Under the pieces are notes generated by a model. It saw nothing but the letters and a program-made list of their open reading frames with translations, ran no database searches and was not told the DNA's origin. Shown in pieces: positions 38,850-49,323 of a DNA stretch of 64,000 nt. A program made the position numbers and the translations under genes. Positions within the stretch are counted from its first letter, which is position 1; each line of letters begins with the position of its first letter. The DNA is from Sphingosinicella sp. BN140058 (GTDB lineage: Bacteria > Pseudomonadota > Alphaproteobacteria > Sphingomonadales > Sphingomonadaceae): positions 5,403,501 through 5,467,500 of the forward strand of contig NZ_CP035501.1 in assembly GCF_004135585.1 (NCBI RefSeq), in the 5' to 3' direction.

Positions 38850-40730
38850 ATGTCAGCCGTTCTGATTCTCGCCGCATTCGCGGCCGGTCCCGTCGCCGGC
38901 ACCGGCGAGGAGAATGCCGACACGATCGTCGTGACCGCCGCCCGCGAACCGGTGCAAGCGGACGCCGCGCCGGTCTCCGCGACTGTCTTCGCCGGCGATA
39001 CGATCGCGGCGCTCGCATTGCCCTCCGCCGCCGATCTCCTGCGCCTCAGCCCCGGCGTCTCGGTCTCAACGACGGGGCCGCGCGGCACCCAGACCCAGCT
39101 TCGCATCCGGGGTGCGGAGGCGAACCACACTTTGCTGTTCGTCGACGGCATCCGCTTCAACGATCCGGCCGCCGGCAACGAAGCCCGTTTCGAACTTCTC
39201 ACCACCGATGCTCTGTCGCGGGTCGAGATCGTGCGGGGACCGCAATCGGCCCTCTGGGGTTCGGAAGCGCTCGGCGGCGTGATCGCGCTCGACACCGCCA
39301 ATCCCGTCGGCGGCACGCGGCTGAGCCTGCTGGGGGAATATGGCAGCTTCGACAGCGCCCGCGCCTCGGCCCAGTTCGCGGCCGGCAGCGAAGGCGCGGG
39401 AGTCTCCGGATCCGCGGGTTGGTTGCGCAGCGACGGCATAGACAGCTTCGGCAGCGGCGGCGAGCGGGACGGTTTCGAGACGTTCAGCGCGAGCCTTAAG
39501 GGTGTCGTCCGACCTGCGCCCGGAATCGAGCTTGGGCTCGTCGGCCATTATATCGGCGGCACCAGCGAGTTCGACGGAACCGACCCGCTGACCTTTGCCC
39601 GCGCGGACACGCTGGACGAGACCCGCAACCGGATCGGGGCCGTGCGCGGCTGGGCCAAGGCGGAAATCGGCGGCTGGTCGCTGTCGGGAGATCTCGGCTG
39701 GCTCGGCAGCAGCAATCGCAACCGGCTGGGCGACTCGCCGCTCAACCGCACATCGGGTGAACGATTGAGCGCGGGCGGACAGGTGAGCCGGGGCTTCGGC
39801 GCGCATCGGCTGACCGCGGCAGTCGAACACGAAGCGGAGGATTTCCGCGCCCGCGACCAGATCTATTTCGGCGGCACCGATCAGGATCGCAGCCGCCATC
39901 TGACCGCGCTGGTCGGCGAGTGGCATGCCGGCTGGAGCGATCTCGTCTCGACCGACGTCTCGCTTCGCCACGACAGTTTCAGCGCGTTTCGCGACGCCAC
40001 AACGGTGCGTGCGACCATGGTGCTCACGCCGGCGGCAGGGTGGCGGCTGCACGCCGCTTACGGCGAAGGCATCGCCCAGCCGAGCTTCTATGATCTCTAC
40101 GGCTTCTTCCCGGGTTCGTTCGTCGGCAACCCGGCGCTGACTCCGGAGCGGTCCCGCGGGTGGGAAGCCGGAGTGCGCTGGCAACAGGGCGCGTTCGCGG
40201 CGGGGCTGACCGGCTTCTCCAACCGCCTGACCGACGAGATCGTCGATACGTTCGACTCCGTCACCTTCCTGTCTAGCACGGCCAATGCCGAAGGCAAAAG
40301 CCGGCGCAAGGGGATCGAGGTGGATGGCTCCTGGCGCGTGGCGGACGCGGCGACGATCGCGTTCAACTACACCTACCTCGATGCCGAGGAGCAGAAGACC
40401 GCCGGCGTGGCGTCGATCCGCGAACTCCGCCGGCCGCGGCACAGCGCCAATCTGATCGCCAGCGGCACTTCGGGGCGCTTCAGCTGGGGAGCCTCCGCCG
40501 CCTATGTCGGCAAGCGCGGCGATACCGACTTCGATCTCTTTCCCTCGCCCCGCGTCACGCTCGACGATTACCTCCTCGCCTCGCTGCGGCTCGGCTGGCA
40601 GGTCGGCGACGGGATCGAAGCCTATGCACGGGTCGAAAACGGCCTCGACGCCGATTATCAGGACGTCGTCGGTTACAACACGCCGGGAAGGGCAGTCTAT
40701 GCGGGCCTTCGCTTTCGCCTCGGCGATTAG
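38850..40730 (+). CDS. btuB: TonB-dependent cobalamin receptor, BtuB-like
   Basis: Outer-membrane receptor of 626 residues that takes up vitamin B12 with TonB energy. It has a short signal peptide, a TonB-box-like segment ([10 protein letters not shown]), a plug domain ([11 protein letters not shown]...[22 protein letters not shown]...[21 protein letters not shown]) and a 22-strand barrel ending in [14 protein letters not shown]. The start is the ATG with AAAGGAGG 6 bp upstream; any upstream extension runs through the riboswitch. The substrate is assigned from the B12 riboswitch and the downstream ABC genes. Confidence 0.93.
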   Translation: MSAVLILAAFAAGPVAGTGEENADTIVVTAAREPVQADAAPVSATVFAGDTIAALALPSAADLLRLSPGVSVSTTGPRGTQTQLRIRGAEANHTLLFVDGIRFNDPAAGNEARFELLTTDALSRVEIVRGPQSALWGSEALGGVIALDTANPVGGTRLSLLGEYGSFDSARASAQFAAGSEGAGVSGSAGWLRSDGIDSFGSGGERDGFETFSASLKGVVRPAPGIELGLVGHYIGGTSEFDGTDPLTFARADTLDETRNRIGAVRGWAKAEIGGWSLSGDLGWLGSSNRNRLGDSPLNRTSGERLSAGGQVSRGFGAHRLTAAVEHEAEDFRARDQIYFGGTDQDRSRHLTALVGEWHAGWSDLVSTDVSLRHDSFSAFRDATTVRATMVLTPAAGWRLHAAYGEGIAQPSFYDLYGFFPGSFVGNPALTPERSRGWEAGVRWQQGAFAAGLTGFSNRLTDEIVDTFDSVTFLSSTANAEGKSRRKGIEVDGSWRVADAATIAFNYTYLDAEEQKTAGVASIRELRRPRHSANLIASGTSGRFSWGASAAYVGKRGDTDFDLFPSPRVTLDDYLLASLRLGWQVGDGIEAYARVENGLDADYQDVVGYNTPGRAVYAGLRFRLGD

Positions 40731-41487
40731 TCTGCTCGTCGCCGCGGGCGCAGCCGATGCGGCGCCGCGGCGGGCGGCGTCGCTCAACCTGTGCACCGAC
40801 GAGCTGTTGTTGATGCTCGCCGCATCGGAGCAGATCGCGTCGGTGACCCATCTCGCCCAGAAGGAGGCGGAGACGCCCTTGTGGCGACAGGCACGCCGGT
40901 ACCGGACGAATGACGGCAGCCTGGTCTCGGTCGCAGGGCTCAGGCCGGATCTGGTTCTCACCATGGGCGGCGGCGCGCGCGACCGGGTGCGCATCGCCGA
41001 GCGGCTCGGCATTCGGATCCTCGATCTGCCCTATCCCCAGACGATCGGCGACGTCGAGAAGAGCATCGGCACCGTCGCCGCGGCGCTCGGCCGGCCGGAC
41101 CGCGCCCGTCCGCTGCTGAACGCCATCGAAGCCCTGAAGCGCAGCGCGCCGCATGAAGCGACCGAAAGCATATGGCTTGGCGGCGGCGGTCGCAGCGTCG
41201 GGCCGGAAAGCCTCGCCGGTCAGTGGATGGCGCTCGCCGGCCTTCGGCAGCGCCCTCTTCCGGGCGATCGCCTGACGCTCGAGCAGTTGCTGGTCGCGCC
41301 GCCGCGGATCCTGCTGCGCAGCGACTATCGCGCGGGGCAATATTCCGGCGAGCAGCGCTGGCTCGCGCATCCGCTTGCCAAGGCGACGGGCAAGGCACGA
41401 ACGCTCGTCACCGATGGACGCTTGTGGACCTGCATGGGGCCGTTGCTGGGCGGCGAAATCGCCCGGCTGAAGGCGGTGCGCAAATGA
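40699..41487 (+). CDS. btuF: Cobalamin ABC transporter substrate-binding protein, BtuF-like
   Basis: Periplasmic binding protein of 262 residues with a signal peptide ([22 protein letters not shown]) and the class III (helical-backbone) fold: SLNLCTDELLLMLAASEQIASVTHLAQ at the start and LVSVAGLRPDLVLTM for the first lobe. It starts inside the end of btuB (32-nt overlap) and its TGA overlaps the permease ATG, so the operon is tightly coupled. B12 specificity is inferred from the operon. Confidence 0.88.
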   Translation: MRAFAFASAISLLVAAGAADAAPRRAASLNLCTDELLLMLAASEQIASVTHLAQKEAETPLWRQARRYRTNDGSLVSVAGLRPDLVLTMGGGARDRVRIAERLGIRILDLPYPQTIGDVEKSIGTVAAALGRPDRARPLLNAIEALKRSAPHEATESIWLGGGGRSVGPESLAGQWMALAGLRQRPLPGDRLTLEQLLVAPPRILLRSDYRAGQYSGEQRWLAHPLAKATGKARTLVTDGRLWTCMGPLLGGEIARLKAVRK

Positions 41488-42452
41488 CCAGGCCGATCGC
41501 CTTTCTGTTGGCGTCCGCCGTCGCCCTGCTGCTGGCGCTGTCGGTGCTGACGCCGTGGAGCGTGCTGCGTGATCTGTTCGATCAGGATCCGGGTCTCGGC
41601 CGCGCCGTCGTCGTCGAGCTGCGGCTGCCGCGGGCGCTGCTGGCGCTCTTTTATGGCGCGATGCTGGGCGCGGCCGGCGCCGCCATTCAGGCGCTCTTCG
41701 CCAATCCGCTCGCCTCCCCGGATCTGACCGGGACGACGAGCGGCGCGGCGCTCGGCGCCGTCGTCACCGCCTACCTGATCGGTCTCTCCTCACCGCTCGC
41801 ATTGTCGGTCGGCGCCGTCGCCGGCGCCCTCGCCGCCCTCCTGCTCCTGCTGGCGCTGGCCGGGCCGCGCGCGGAAACGGCGACCCTGCTCCTCTCGGGC
41901 CTCGCGATCAGCGCGCTCGCTGGGGCGCTCACCACCCTCGCGCTGGCGCTGGCGCCCTCGCCCTTCGCCTTTTACGATGCCTATGACTGGCTGATGGGAT
42001 CGCTCGTCGACCGCAGCCTCGCGCAAGCGGCCTTCGCCGGCGGCCCTGCTTTGTTGACCGTGCTGCTGCTGCTGCGTCTCCGCCGGCCGCTCGACCTGCT
42101 CACGCTCGGCGAGGATGTCGTCCAGTCGCTCGGCCACGATCTGCGCCGCCTGCGGATCGAGATCGTCGCCCTCACCGCGATCGGGGTCGGCGCCTGCGTC
42201 GCGATCTGCGGCGCGATCGGCTTCGTCGGTCTCGTCGCGCCGATCTTCGCTCGCCGGATCAGCCGGGGGCATCCCGGCGGCGCGATCCTGCCGGCGGCGC
42301 TGATCGGCGGGGGACTGCTGCTGGCCGCCGATCTCGTCACCCGCGCCGCCCCACTCGGCCGGGTGCTGCCGATCGGCGTGGTCACCGCCTTGCTCGGCGC
42401 CCCCTTCTTCCTCTGGCTGGTCGCGCACATGCGCTGGAGCCTCAGCCGATGA
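41484..42452 (+). CDS. btuC: Cobalamin ABC transporter permease, BtuC-like
   Basis: A 322-residue FecCD-family permease with about nine to ten transmembrane helices. Family landmarks are VVVELRLPRALLALFYGAMLG AAGAAIQ, the NPLASPDLTGTTSGAALGAV loop and GAIGFVGLVAPIFAR in the cytoplasmic coupling region. Overlaps both neighbours by four bases (ATGA). Forms the channel for B12 with the ATPase encoded next. Confidence 0.92.
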   Translation: MTRPIAFLLASAVALLLALSVLTPWSVLRDLFDQDPGLGRAVVVELRLPRALLALFYGAMLGAAGAAIQALFANPLASPDLTGTTSGAALGAVVTAYLIGLSSPLALSVGAVAGALAALLLLLALAGPRAETATLLLSGLAISALAGALTTLALALAPSPFAFYDAYDWLMGSLVDRSLAQAAFAGGPALLTVLLLLRLRRPLDLLTLGEDVVQSLGHDLRRLRIEIVALTAIGVGACVAICGAIGFVGLVAPIFARRISRGHPGGAILPAALIGGGLLLAADLVTRAAPLGRVLPIGVVTALLGAPFFLWLVAHMRWSLSR

Positions 42453-43171
42453 CACTGTTGCTCGATGCCACCGGCCTGGCCATCCCGGGGCGGCTCGCGC
42501 CGACCGAACTCCGCATCGAGAGTCCGGGCCTCGTCTGTCTCGTCGGGCCCAATGGCAGCGGCAAGACCAGCCTGCTCCACGCGCTGAGCGGCATCGGCGC
42601 CCCGTCCGGCGCGGTTACGATCTGCGGCATCGATGCACGCGCGGCGCCGCCGGCGGAACGGCGGCGCCTGTTCGCCTATCTGCCGGCCAATCGCGACATC
42701 GCCTGGCCGCTCAGCGCGCGCGACGTCGCCGGCCTCGCCCTCGGCCGCGACGATGCCGCCATCGACGCGGCACTCGCAACCCTGGACCTGACCGACTTCG
42801 CCGCCCGCCGGGTCGATCGGCTTTCAACGGGTGAGCGCAGCCGCGTCCTGCTGGCGCGGGCGCTTGCGGCACAGCCGCGATTGCTGCTGCTCGACGAGCC
42901 CGTCGCCAATCTCGATCCGCTATGGCAGCTGCGCTTGATGGAGATCCTGAAGGCCGAGGCACGGCTGGCCGGGCGGGCCGTGCTCGTCGCCTTGCACGAC
43001 CTCGATCTTGCCGCCCGCTACGCCGACCGGTTGATCGTCATGAAAGACGGCCGGATCGCCGCGGACGGAGACCCGCTTGCGCTGGTCGCCGGCCCGGTGA
43101 TTCCGGCCGTGTTCGGCATCGAGCGGAGCGCGTCGGGCTGGCGCCCGGCCACACCACCGTCAAATCGATGA
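42449..43171 (+). CDS. btuD: Cobalamin ABC transporter ATPase, BtuD-like
   Basis: A 240-residue ABC ATPase. Walker A is GPNGSGKTS (near residue 34), the signature is LSTGERSR (near 129), Walker B is LLLLDEPVANLD (near 149) and the H-loop is in VALHDLDLA. The position of the Q-loop reads AYLPANRDIAWP, with Ala where Gln is normal. The ATG overlaps the permease stop. The last gene of the riboswitch operon, convergent with fabZ with only 3 bp between stops. Confidence 0.92.
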   Translation: MTLLLDATGLAIPGRLAPTELRIESPGLVCLVGPNGSGKTSLLHALSGIGAPSGAVTICGIDARAAPPAERRRLFAYLPANRDIAWPLSARDVAGLALGRDDAAIDAALATLDLTDFAARRVDRLSTGERSRVLLARALAAQPRLLLLDEPVANLDPLWQLRLMEILKAEARLAGRAVLVALHDLDLAARYADRLIVMKDGRIAADGDPLALVAGPVIPAVFGIERSASGWRPATPPSNR

Positions 43172-43174
43172 AGG

Positions 43175-43654
43175 TCAGTCCTTCGGCGGATCCGCAATCA
43201 TCGCCGTGAAGCTGGTTTCGGCGGCGAGCTTGCCGTCGACCAGCACCTTTCCGGCGAATTTGCAGACCGAACCGCGATCCTGGACGAGTTCGACTTCGAT
43301 ACGAAGAAGGACGCCGGGTTCGACCGGGCGTCGGAACTTCGCATTGTCGATCGCCATGAAGTAGACGAGCTTGCCGGTTCCGGCGAGGCCAAGCGACTCC
43401 ACGGCGAGAACGCCGGACGCCTGCGCCATTGCCTCGACGAGCAGCACGCCGGGCATGATCGGACGGGTCGGGAAGTGACCCTGGAAGAAGGGCTCGTTGA
43501 TCGTCACCGCCTTGATCGCGACGATCCGCTTCCTCGGGATCAGCTCCTCGACCCGATCGATCAGGAGCATCGGGTAACGGTGCGGCAGCGCCGCCATCAC
43601 CCGCCGGATATCCAGCGGCCCGATGGCGGTGCTTGCCGTGTCGTCGGTGCTCAC
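43175..43654 (-). CDS. fabZ: 3-hydroxyacyl-ACP dehydratase FabZ
   Basis: Hot-dog-fold dehydratase of the fatty-acid elongation cycle, 159 residues. The catalytic His and Glu lie in [38 protein letters not shown] precedes them. The GTG start at 43654 overlaps the ompH stop (GTGA). In most Gram-negatives this gene sits among lpxD, lpxA and lpxB; none is present here and the operon ends with fabZ. Confidence 0.95.
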   Translation of the reverse strand: MSTDDTASTAIGPLDIRRVMAALPHRYPMLLIDRVEELIPRKRIVAIKAVTINEPFFQGHFPTRPIMPGVLLVEAMAQASGVLAVESLGLAGTGKLVYFMAIDNAKFRRPVEPGVLLRIEVELVQDRGSVCKFAGKVLVDGKLAAETSFTAMIADPPKD

Positions 43655-44286
43655 CGGCCCTGCGGCTGCGGCTGCGCCGGCTGGGTGCCGGCGGGCGCCG
43701 CCGGCGCATTCTGCTGCGGCAGCGGGGTAACGCTCACCGACGGCACCTGCTGATTGAGCTGCGTCAGCACCTCGGCGGTGATGTCGATCGCATTGTCGTT
43801 GGCAAGCGTCGAGCTCTTCGAGACGGCGATCGCCGCACGGCGGCTCGCACGGATCGACTCGATGATCGGGATCAGACGCGTGCCGATCTGCTGCTGGACG
43901 TGCGCCTGCGTCGAGCGGATCGTCTGCTCGCGCTGACCGATCTGCTGGTTCGCCTGGTTCTGACGGGTCTGGAACGCGGTCGCGCGCTGCTGCAAAGCGG
44001 CATCCGGCTGCTTGCCGTTGAGCGCGCGCACTGCGGCCTCGATCGCCTGGCCCTCGGTCTGGAGCGGTTGCGCCAGGCCTTGCGCGAATTGCTGGGCCTG
44101 CTGGACCTGGCCCTGCAATGCGGTCTGAGCGGCGCGGCAGGCGGTGCACTCGGTCATGACACGGTCGGTGTCGACGACCAGGACGGCGGCGCCGGCTGCG
44201 TTGTTGTTGCGCTGCGCGAGCGCGGCACCGGACATGCCGAGCGAAAGCGCCGCGGCGGCGGCGGTGCCGAGAACAATCTTCTTCAT
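43651..44286 (-). CDS. ompH: OmpH/Skp family periplasmic chaperone
   Basis: A 211-residue exported protein with a signal peptide cleaved near AALAQ, then the Skp-type fold: a strand ([13 protein letters not shown]) and two long Gln-rich coiled-coil helices (about residues 50-140), ending in a Pro/Gln-rich tail ([15 protein letters not shown]). Skp holds unfolded outer-membrane proteins for BamA. Its ATG shares an A with the bamA TAA (TAATG). Confidence 0.9.
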   Translation of the reverse strand: MKKIVLGTAAAAALSLGMSGAALAQRNNNAAGAAVLVVDTDRVMTECTACRAAQTALQGQVQQAQQFAQGLAQPLQTEGQAIEAAVRALNGKQPDAALQQRATAFQTRQNQANQQIGQREQTIRSTQAHVQQQIGTRLIPIIESIRASRRAAIAVSKSSTLANDNAIDITAEVLTQLNQQVPSVSVTPLPQQNAPAAPAGTQPAQPQPQGR

Positions 44287-46949
44287 TAGAATGCGGTCCC
44301 TACGTTGAATGTAATGAGCTTTGTGTCATCCCCGTCGGCCTTGATAAGCGCCTTGGCTATATCGATCCTGAACGGTCCGAATGGCGAATTCCAGTTGACG
44401 CCGAAGCCGACCGAGACACGCGGCTTCGCCGTGTTGCCGGCGTAGATTTCTTCGAACGAATTCGCGCCGATGACCGCTCCGGTTGGACAGGTTTTGCTGC
44501 CGATCACCTGCGAGGCCTCGACCGTGCCTGCAACTGCGGGATCGTCGACGCAATTGGTCAGCGTCGTGGTGATCGGCCGCTTCAGCCCAAACAAGGCACC
44601 GGCGTCGACGAAGAAGGACGGACGCAGTCCCATCTCCCGCAGGCCGGAGCTCAACGGAACTTCGAGCTCGGCACGGGCGAGATAATAAGCGCGACCACCA
44701 AGCGCGTCGTCGATCTGGTTGTTGTTGTCCTCGATCGGACCATTGGCATCGAAATACTGACGGATCACGCGTGGCCCGACGCCGCGGATATCGAAGCCGC
44801 GGATCTGCGGCTCGCCGAGGAAGAAGCGATCGATCAGGCGCACCGGATCCTCGCCGACTTCGTCCGCCTTTTCGAAGCTGTGGATGTAACCGCCCTCGCC
44901 GCTGACCGAGAAGACGAAGCTGCCGAAGGGCTGCCAGTATTTGGATGCGTTGAGCTTCGTGCGCAGATATTTGACGCTGCCGCCCAAACCCGCGAAATCC
45001 TGGTTGAGCACGACGCGCTGGCCACGGGTGGGGCGCAAGCGGTTGTTGGTGTTGTCGAATGCGAACGAATAGCCGATCGACGAGGTCGTCCGCTGGCCGA
45101 CTGCCTGACACAAATAGCGGCCGACACGCAGCGGATCGCAGAAGGGCTCCTGCGGTCCGTTCGGACCATCGGGATCGGTGAAATACAGATCGCGATCGAG
45201 CGTAACGTCGTCGACGCTGAGCCCGTAGCGGCCGGCCAGCTGCATATATTCGGTGAGCGGGATGCCGCTGCGCAACTGGAAGCCGGTCGAGACCTGCTTG
45301 TAGGTGTTGTTGCGCTCGTTGCCGATGTAATTGAAGCTGCTGTAGTCGCGGCGGAACACGTCCGCGCCGACGGCGATGTTGCGGTCGAACAGATAGGGCT
45401 CGGTAAAGCCCAGCTCCACCGACTTGGAATAGCTCGAATAATTGACCGCCGCTCGCAGCTCCTGACCCTTGCCGCGGAAGTTGCGCTGGCGGATCGACAA
45501 GTTGACGAGGAAGCGCTCCAGGCTCGAGAAGCCCGCGGAGACCTGAAGCTCGCCGGTCGCCTTTTCCTGCACGTCGACCCCGAGGATCACTCGATCGGGA
45601 GTCGAGCCCTGGGTCTGGGTGACCTCCAGATCGTCCTGGAAATAGCCGAGCGACTGGATGCGGTCGCGCGAGCGCTTCACCCGGACGCTGTTGAAAGGAT
45701 CGCCCTCGGCCAGACGGAATTCGCGCCGGATCACCTTGTCCTGGGTGACGGTGTTGCCGTTGATGTCGACCCGCTCGACATAGACGCGCGGCGTCTCGGC
45801 AACCTGGAAGGTCACCGCCATCGTCTTGGTCTCGGCATCGCGCTGGATACGCGGATTGACGTCGGCGAACGCATAGCCGAACAGGCCTGCGCTCTCGTTC
45901 AGCGAGGTCACCGTGTCCTCGACCTGCTTGGCATTATACCATTGGCCGTTCTTCATCGGCAGCAGCCGGGTCAGATCCTCGCCTTTGAGGTCCCGGATCT
46001 CGCTCTCGACTTTGACGTCGCCGAACTTGTAGCGCTCGCCTTCCTCGACGACGTAGGTGATGATGAAGTCCTGCCGATCCGGAGTCAGCTCGGCGACTGC
46101 GGAGACGACACGGAAATCGGCATAGCCCTCGGTCAGGTAGAACAGGCGCAGCTGCTGCTGGTCATAGGCCAGGCGATCGGGATCGTAGACGGCGCCCGAG
46201 CCGAGGAAGCTGAACATGCTGGTGCGCTTGGTCGCCATGTGGCCGCGCAGCTCGCCGTCCGAGAACTTCTCGTTGCCGAGGATGTTGATCTGGCGAACCT
46301 TCGACTTCGGCCCCTCGTTGATCTCGAAGACGACGTCGACGCGATTCTGTTCGAGCTGCACGATCTTGGGCTCGACCTCGGCTGCGAAGCGGCCTTGGCG
46401 ACGGTAGAGCTCGATGATCCGCGCGACGTCGGCACGCGCCTTGGTGCGGGTGAAGATCTGGCGCGGGGCGAGCTTGATCTCGGGACCGATCTTGTCGTCC
46501 TTGATGCGCTTGTTGCCTTCAAGGATGATCCGGTTGATCACCGGATTCTCTCGCACCTGGATCACCAGATTGCCGGTGTCGCTGCCAAGGATCTGAACGT
46601 CGGCGAACAGCTCGGTGCCGTAGAGATCGCGCAGCGCCTCGTCGAGCCGCTCGCGCGTATAGGTCTCGCCGACGCGCAGCTTCATGTAGGAGATCACCGT
46701 CTCCGGCTCCAGCCGCTGATTGCCGGAGACGGCGATCGAGCGGATCGGCTGCGCGGCCGGGGCGACCGGGGCGGGTACGGCGGCGGCAGGCGCGGGCGTA
46801 GCGGCGGGCGCGCCCGTCGTCTGGGCCGGGGCCGGGCTCTGTGCAGCCTGTTGCGCGTGCGCCGAAACGCCGGTGCCGCCGAGGATCGTGCCGACGAGGA
46901 GCACGGAGCACAGGCGCCGACGATGATTGATGATTTTGGTCGCTGTCAC
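44286..46949 (-). CDS. bamA: Outer membrane protein assembly factor BamA
   Basis: Omp85 insertase of 887 residues. The GTG at 46949 gives a signal peptide ending VSAHAQQ, then an Ala/Pro-rich linker of about 35 residues not found in most BamA proteins, then five POTRA domains (from [19 protein letters not shown]) and the C-terminal barrel, with [22 protein letters not shown] near the end and a terminal Phe (NVGTAF). The upstream in-frame codons lack a signal-peptide character. It sits in the canonical rseP-bamA-ompH order. Confidence 0.96.
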   Translation of the reverse strand: MTATKIINHRRRLCSVLLVGTILGGTGVSAHAQQAAQSPAPAQTTGAPAATPAPAAAVPAPVAPAAQPIRSIAVSGNQRLEPETVISYMKLRVGETYTRERLDEALRDLYGTELFADVQILGSDTGNLVIQVRENPVINRIILEGNKRIKDDKIGPEIKLAPRQIFTRTKARADVARIIELYRRQGRFAAEVEPKIVQLEQNRVDVVFEINEGPKSKVRQINILGNEKFSDGELRGHMATKRTSMFSFLGSGAVYDPDRLAYDQQQLRLFYLTEGYADFRVVSAVAELTPDRQDFIITYVVEEGERYKFGDVKVESEIRDLKGEDLTRLLPMKNGQWYNAKQVEDTVTSLNESAGLFGYAFADVNPRIQRDAETKTMAVTFQVAETPRVYVERVDINGNTVTQDKVIRREFRLAEGDPFNSVRVKRSRDRIQSLGYFQDDLEVTQTQGSTPDRVILGVDVQEKATGELQVSAGFSSLERFLVNLSIRQRNFRGKGQELRAAVNYSSYSKSVELGFTEPYLFDRNIAVGADVFRRDYSSFNYIGNERNNTYKQVSTGFQLRSGIPLTEYMQLAGRYGLSVDDVTLDRDLYFTDPDGPNGPQEPFCDPLRVGRYLCQAVGQRTTSSIGYSFAFDNTNNRLRPTRGQRVVLNQDFAGLGGSVKYLRTKLNASKYWQPFGSFVFSVSGEGGYIHSFEKADEVGEDPVRLIDRFFLGEPQIRGFDIRGVGPRVIRQYFDANGPIEDNNNQIDDALGGRAYYLARAELEVPLSSGLREMGLRPSFFVDAGALFGLKRPITTTLTNCVDDPAVAGTVEASQVIGSKTCPTGAVIGANSFEEIYAGNTAKPRVSVGFGVNWNSPFGPFRIDIAKALIKADGDDTKLITFNVGTAF

Positions 46950-47029
46950 GGGTCCCCGCCCTAAATAGATTCGGCCGGCGCACACGCCCGGCCCGTTGTC
47001 CCTGTCGCCTCAGCCCTGCCCGATCACAC

Positions 47030-48160
47030 TCAGTCGATCAAGCCGCCAAGCTTGGTGAGCAGCCCAAAAGACGCCAGGTCGTTCACCGTGACGAAGATCA
47101 TCAGGGCCAGAAGCGCGGCAAGCCCGGTTCTGAATGCCCATTCCTGGGCTTCGGGCTTCAGCGGCTTCCGGCGAATGCCCTCGATCAGATAGAGGAACAG
47201 ATGACCGCCGTCGAGCATCGGGATTGGCAACAGGTTGATGAAGCCGAGATTAATGGAGATCACGGCGACGAACCAAATGAAGGCGAGCAGGCCGAGGCTG
47301 GCCTGTTCGCCGGAAAATTTGGCGATCTTGAGGGGGCCGCCAAGCTCCTTCACCGAACGCTTGCCGGTGATGATCTGACCCAAGCCCTCGATCGTGGTGC
47401 CGACCACCTGTCCGGTCAGACGGACGGCGCCGACCAGTCCGTCGGCAACGCCGAACCGCTCGATCGTCCGTTCGCCCTGCCGTACGCCGAGCAGGCCGCG
47501 TCGGAATTCGTTGCCGAACTTGTCGCGTTCCACTTTGGGCCTGGCGACCGCCGTCACCTGCTGAGTCTGGCCGTTGCGAACGAACTCCACCTTCAGCGTC
47601 TCGCCCGGATGAAGCACCACGTGGCGGGCGATGTCCTCGAACGTCGTCACCCGGCTGCCGTCGATCGCGGTGATCCTGTCGCCGGGAAGGATACCTGCGG
47701 CCTGCGCGCCCGACCCGGGTTCCACGGCGGCGACGACGGGTTCCGAGCGCGGCTGCCCATAAGCCATCAGGAAGCCGGTGAAGATCAGGATCGCGCAGAG
47801 GAAGTTGGTGATCGGGCCGGCGGCAACGATCAGAAAGCGCTGCCAGACGGGCTTGGCCTGAAAGGTCTGCGCCCGCTCCTCGGGCGGCAGCGCCAGCCAT
47901 TCTGGCGAAGGCTGGCTGGCCGGGTTCATGTCGCCGGCGAAGCGGACATAGCCGCCGAGCGGCAGCCAGGCCAGCTTCCAGCGGGTGCCGCGGCGGTCGG
48001 TCCAGCCGGCGAGCTCGCGTCCGAAGCCGATCGAGAAGGCTTCCGCCTTCACGCCGAACCAGCGCCCGACGAAATAATGGCCGAGCTCGTGGACGAAGAT
48101 CAACGGTCCGATGACGAGCAGGAAGCTGAGGATCGTCCAGAGGAGACTAGGGCTGTTCAA
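47030..48160 (-). CDS. rseP: RIP metalloprotease RseP
   Basis: Site-2-type intramembrane zinc protease of 376 residues. HELGH is at residues 24-28 in the first helix, a single PDZ domain (AVEPGSGAQAAGILPGDRITAIDG) lies near 120-200, and the LPIPMLDGGHL metal-ligand motif is near 310. It cleaves anti-sigma factors and signal-peptide remnants. The start is TTG, overlapping the dxr stop (TTGA); alternative upstream codons lie inside dxr. Shorter than E. coli RseP because one PDZ domain is missing, as is usual in alphaproteobacteria. Confidence 0.95.
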   Translation of the reverse strand: MNSPSLLWTILSFLLVIGPLIFVHELGHYFVGRWFGVKAEAFSIGFGRELAGWTDRRGTRWKLAWLPLGGYVRFAGDMNPASQPSPEWLALPPEERAQTFQAKPVWQRFLIVAAGPITNFLCAILIFTGFLMAYGQPRSEPVVAAVEPGSGAQAAGILPGDRITAIDGSRVTTFEDIARHVVLHPGETLKVEFVRNGQTQQVTAVARPKVERDKFGNEFRRGLLGVRQGERTIERFGVADGLVGAVRLTGQVVGTTIEGLGQIITGKRSVKELGGPLKIAKFSGEQASLGLLAFIWFVAVISINLGFINLLPIPMLDGGHLFLYLIEGIRRKPLKPEAQEWAFRTGLAALLALMIFVTVNDLASFGLLTKLGGLID

Positions 48161-49323
48161 CGCAAATACCTTCTCTTGACGCCCGTCGCGACCGCGCGTG
48201 CCTCGCGGTCGATCTCGAGCACCTCCTCGATCGAAGCCGGCGGCGGCGGTGTGCAGCATCGCAGGGTTTCGGCCGAGATAGAAGCTATATCGAGAAAGCC
48301 GATCGAACCTTCAAGGAAGGCGGCGACCGCTATCTCATTGGCGGCATTGAGAATCGCCGGTGCGGCACCGCCTTCGCGAAGCGCCGCCATGGCAAGGCCG
48401 AGGGCGGGAAAACGCTCCAGATCGGGCGCTTCGAAGGCCAGGTTGCCGGTGCGTACGAGGTCGAGCCGCTCGCATGGGGTTTCCATCCTGCGCGGCCAGG
48501 CAAGCGCATAGGCGATCGGGATGCGCATGTCGGGCGCACCAAGCTGCGCCAGCACCGAGCCGTCGACATATTCGACGAGGCTGTGGATCACGGATTGCGG
48601 ATGAATGACGACGTCGAATCCGTCCGCATCCAACGGGAACAGGTGAAAGGCCTCGATCAGCTCCAGGCCCTTGTTCATCAGCGTCGCGGAATCAACCGAG
48701 ATCTTGGCGCCCATCGACCAATTGGGGTGCGCCACCGCTTGTGCCGGAGTCATCGCCCGCATCTCGTCGAGGCTTCTGGTGCGGAACGGCCCCCCGCTCG
48801 CCGTCAGGATGATCCGTCGCACCGATTCCGGCCGCGCCGCATCGAAGCATTGGAAGATCGCGTTATGCTCGGAATCGACCGGCAGCAATTTCGCGCCGCT
48901 GGCGGCGGCGGCATCCGTCATCAGCGCGCCTGCCGAGACCAAGGATTCCTTGTTGGCCAAAGCGACGGTGCGGCCACCACGAAGCGCGGCCATGGTCGGC
49001 TTCAGGCCCGCGCAGCCGACGATCGCCGCCATCGTCCAATCGGCACCGGCGGCGGCCGCGTCGAGGATTGCGCCCTCCCCGGCACTCGCGGCGACATCGC
49101 TGCCCTCGAGCGCGGCCTGCAGCGCTGGTAGCAGGCTCTCGTCGGCGATCACCGCCCGCTCGGCACCGACCCGGCGCGACGCCGCGGCGAGGCCTTCGAC
49201 ATCGCGATGGGCGGTGAGTGCCAGCACCTGGTAATCGGCGGCATTGCGCTCGATCAGATCGAGCGTCGAGCCGCCGACCGAGCCCGTTGCGCCAAGGATG
49301 GTGACGGTGCGTCGAAGGGTCAC
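48157..49323 (-). CDS. dxr: 1-deoxy-D-xylulose 5-phosphate reductoisomerase
   Basis: Second enzyme of the MEP isoprenoid pathway, 388 residues. NADPH-binding loop ILGATGSVGGSTLDLI at the N-terminus, VALANKESLV near residue 125, the metal-binding LPVDSEHNAIFQC segment, and the NWSMGAKISVDSATLMNKGLELIEA motif. GTG start overlapping the cdsA stop (GTGA). Supplies precursors for undecaprenyl diphosphate made by the nearby uppS. Confidence 0.97.
   Translation of the reverse strand: MTLRRTVTILGATGSVGGSTLDLIERNAADYQVLALTAHRDVEGLAAASRRVGAERAVIADESLLPALQAALEGSDVAASAGEGAILDAAAAGADWTMAAIVGCAGLKPTMAALRGGRTVALANKESLVSAGALMTDAAAASGAKLLPVDSEHNAIFQCFDAARPESVRRIILTASGGPFRTRSLDEMRAMTPAQAVAHPNWSMGAKISVDSATLMNKGLELIEAFHLFPLDADGFDVVIHPQSVIHSLVEYVDGSVLAQLGAPDMRIPIAYALAWPRRMETPCERLDLVRTGNLAFEAPDLERFPALGLAMAALREGGAAPAILNAANEIAVAAFLEGSIGFLDIASISAETLRCCTPPPPASIEEVLEIDREARAVATGVKRRYLR

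Noticed and set aside
44880..46964. 694-codon plus-strand frame opposite bamA
   Set aside because: Antisense shadow of bamA, without start signals.
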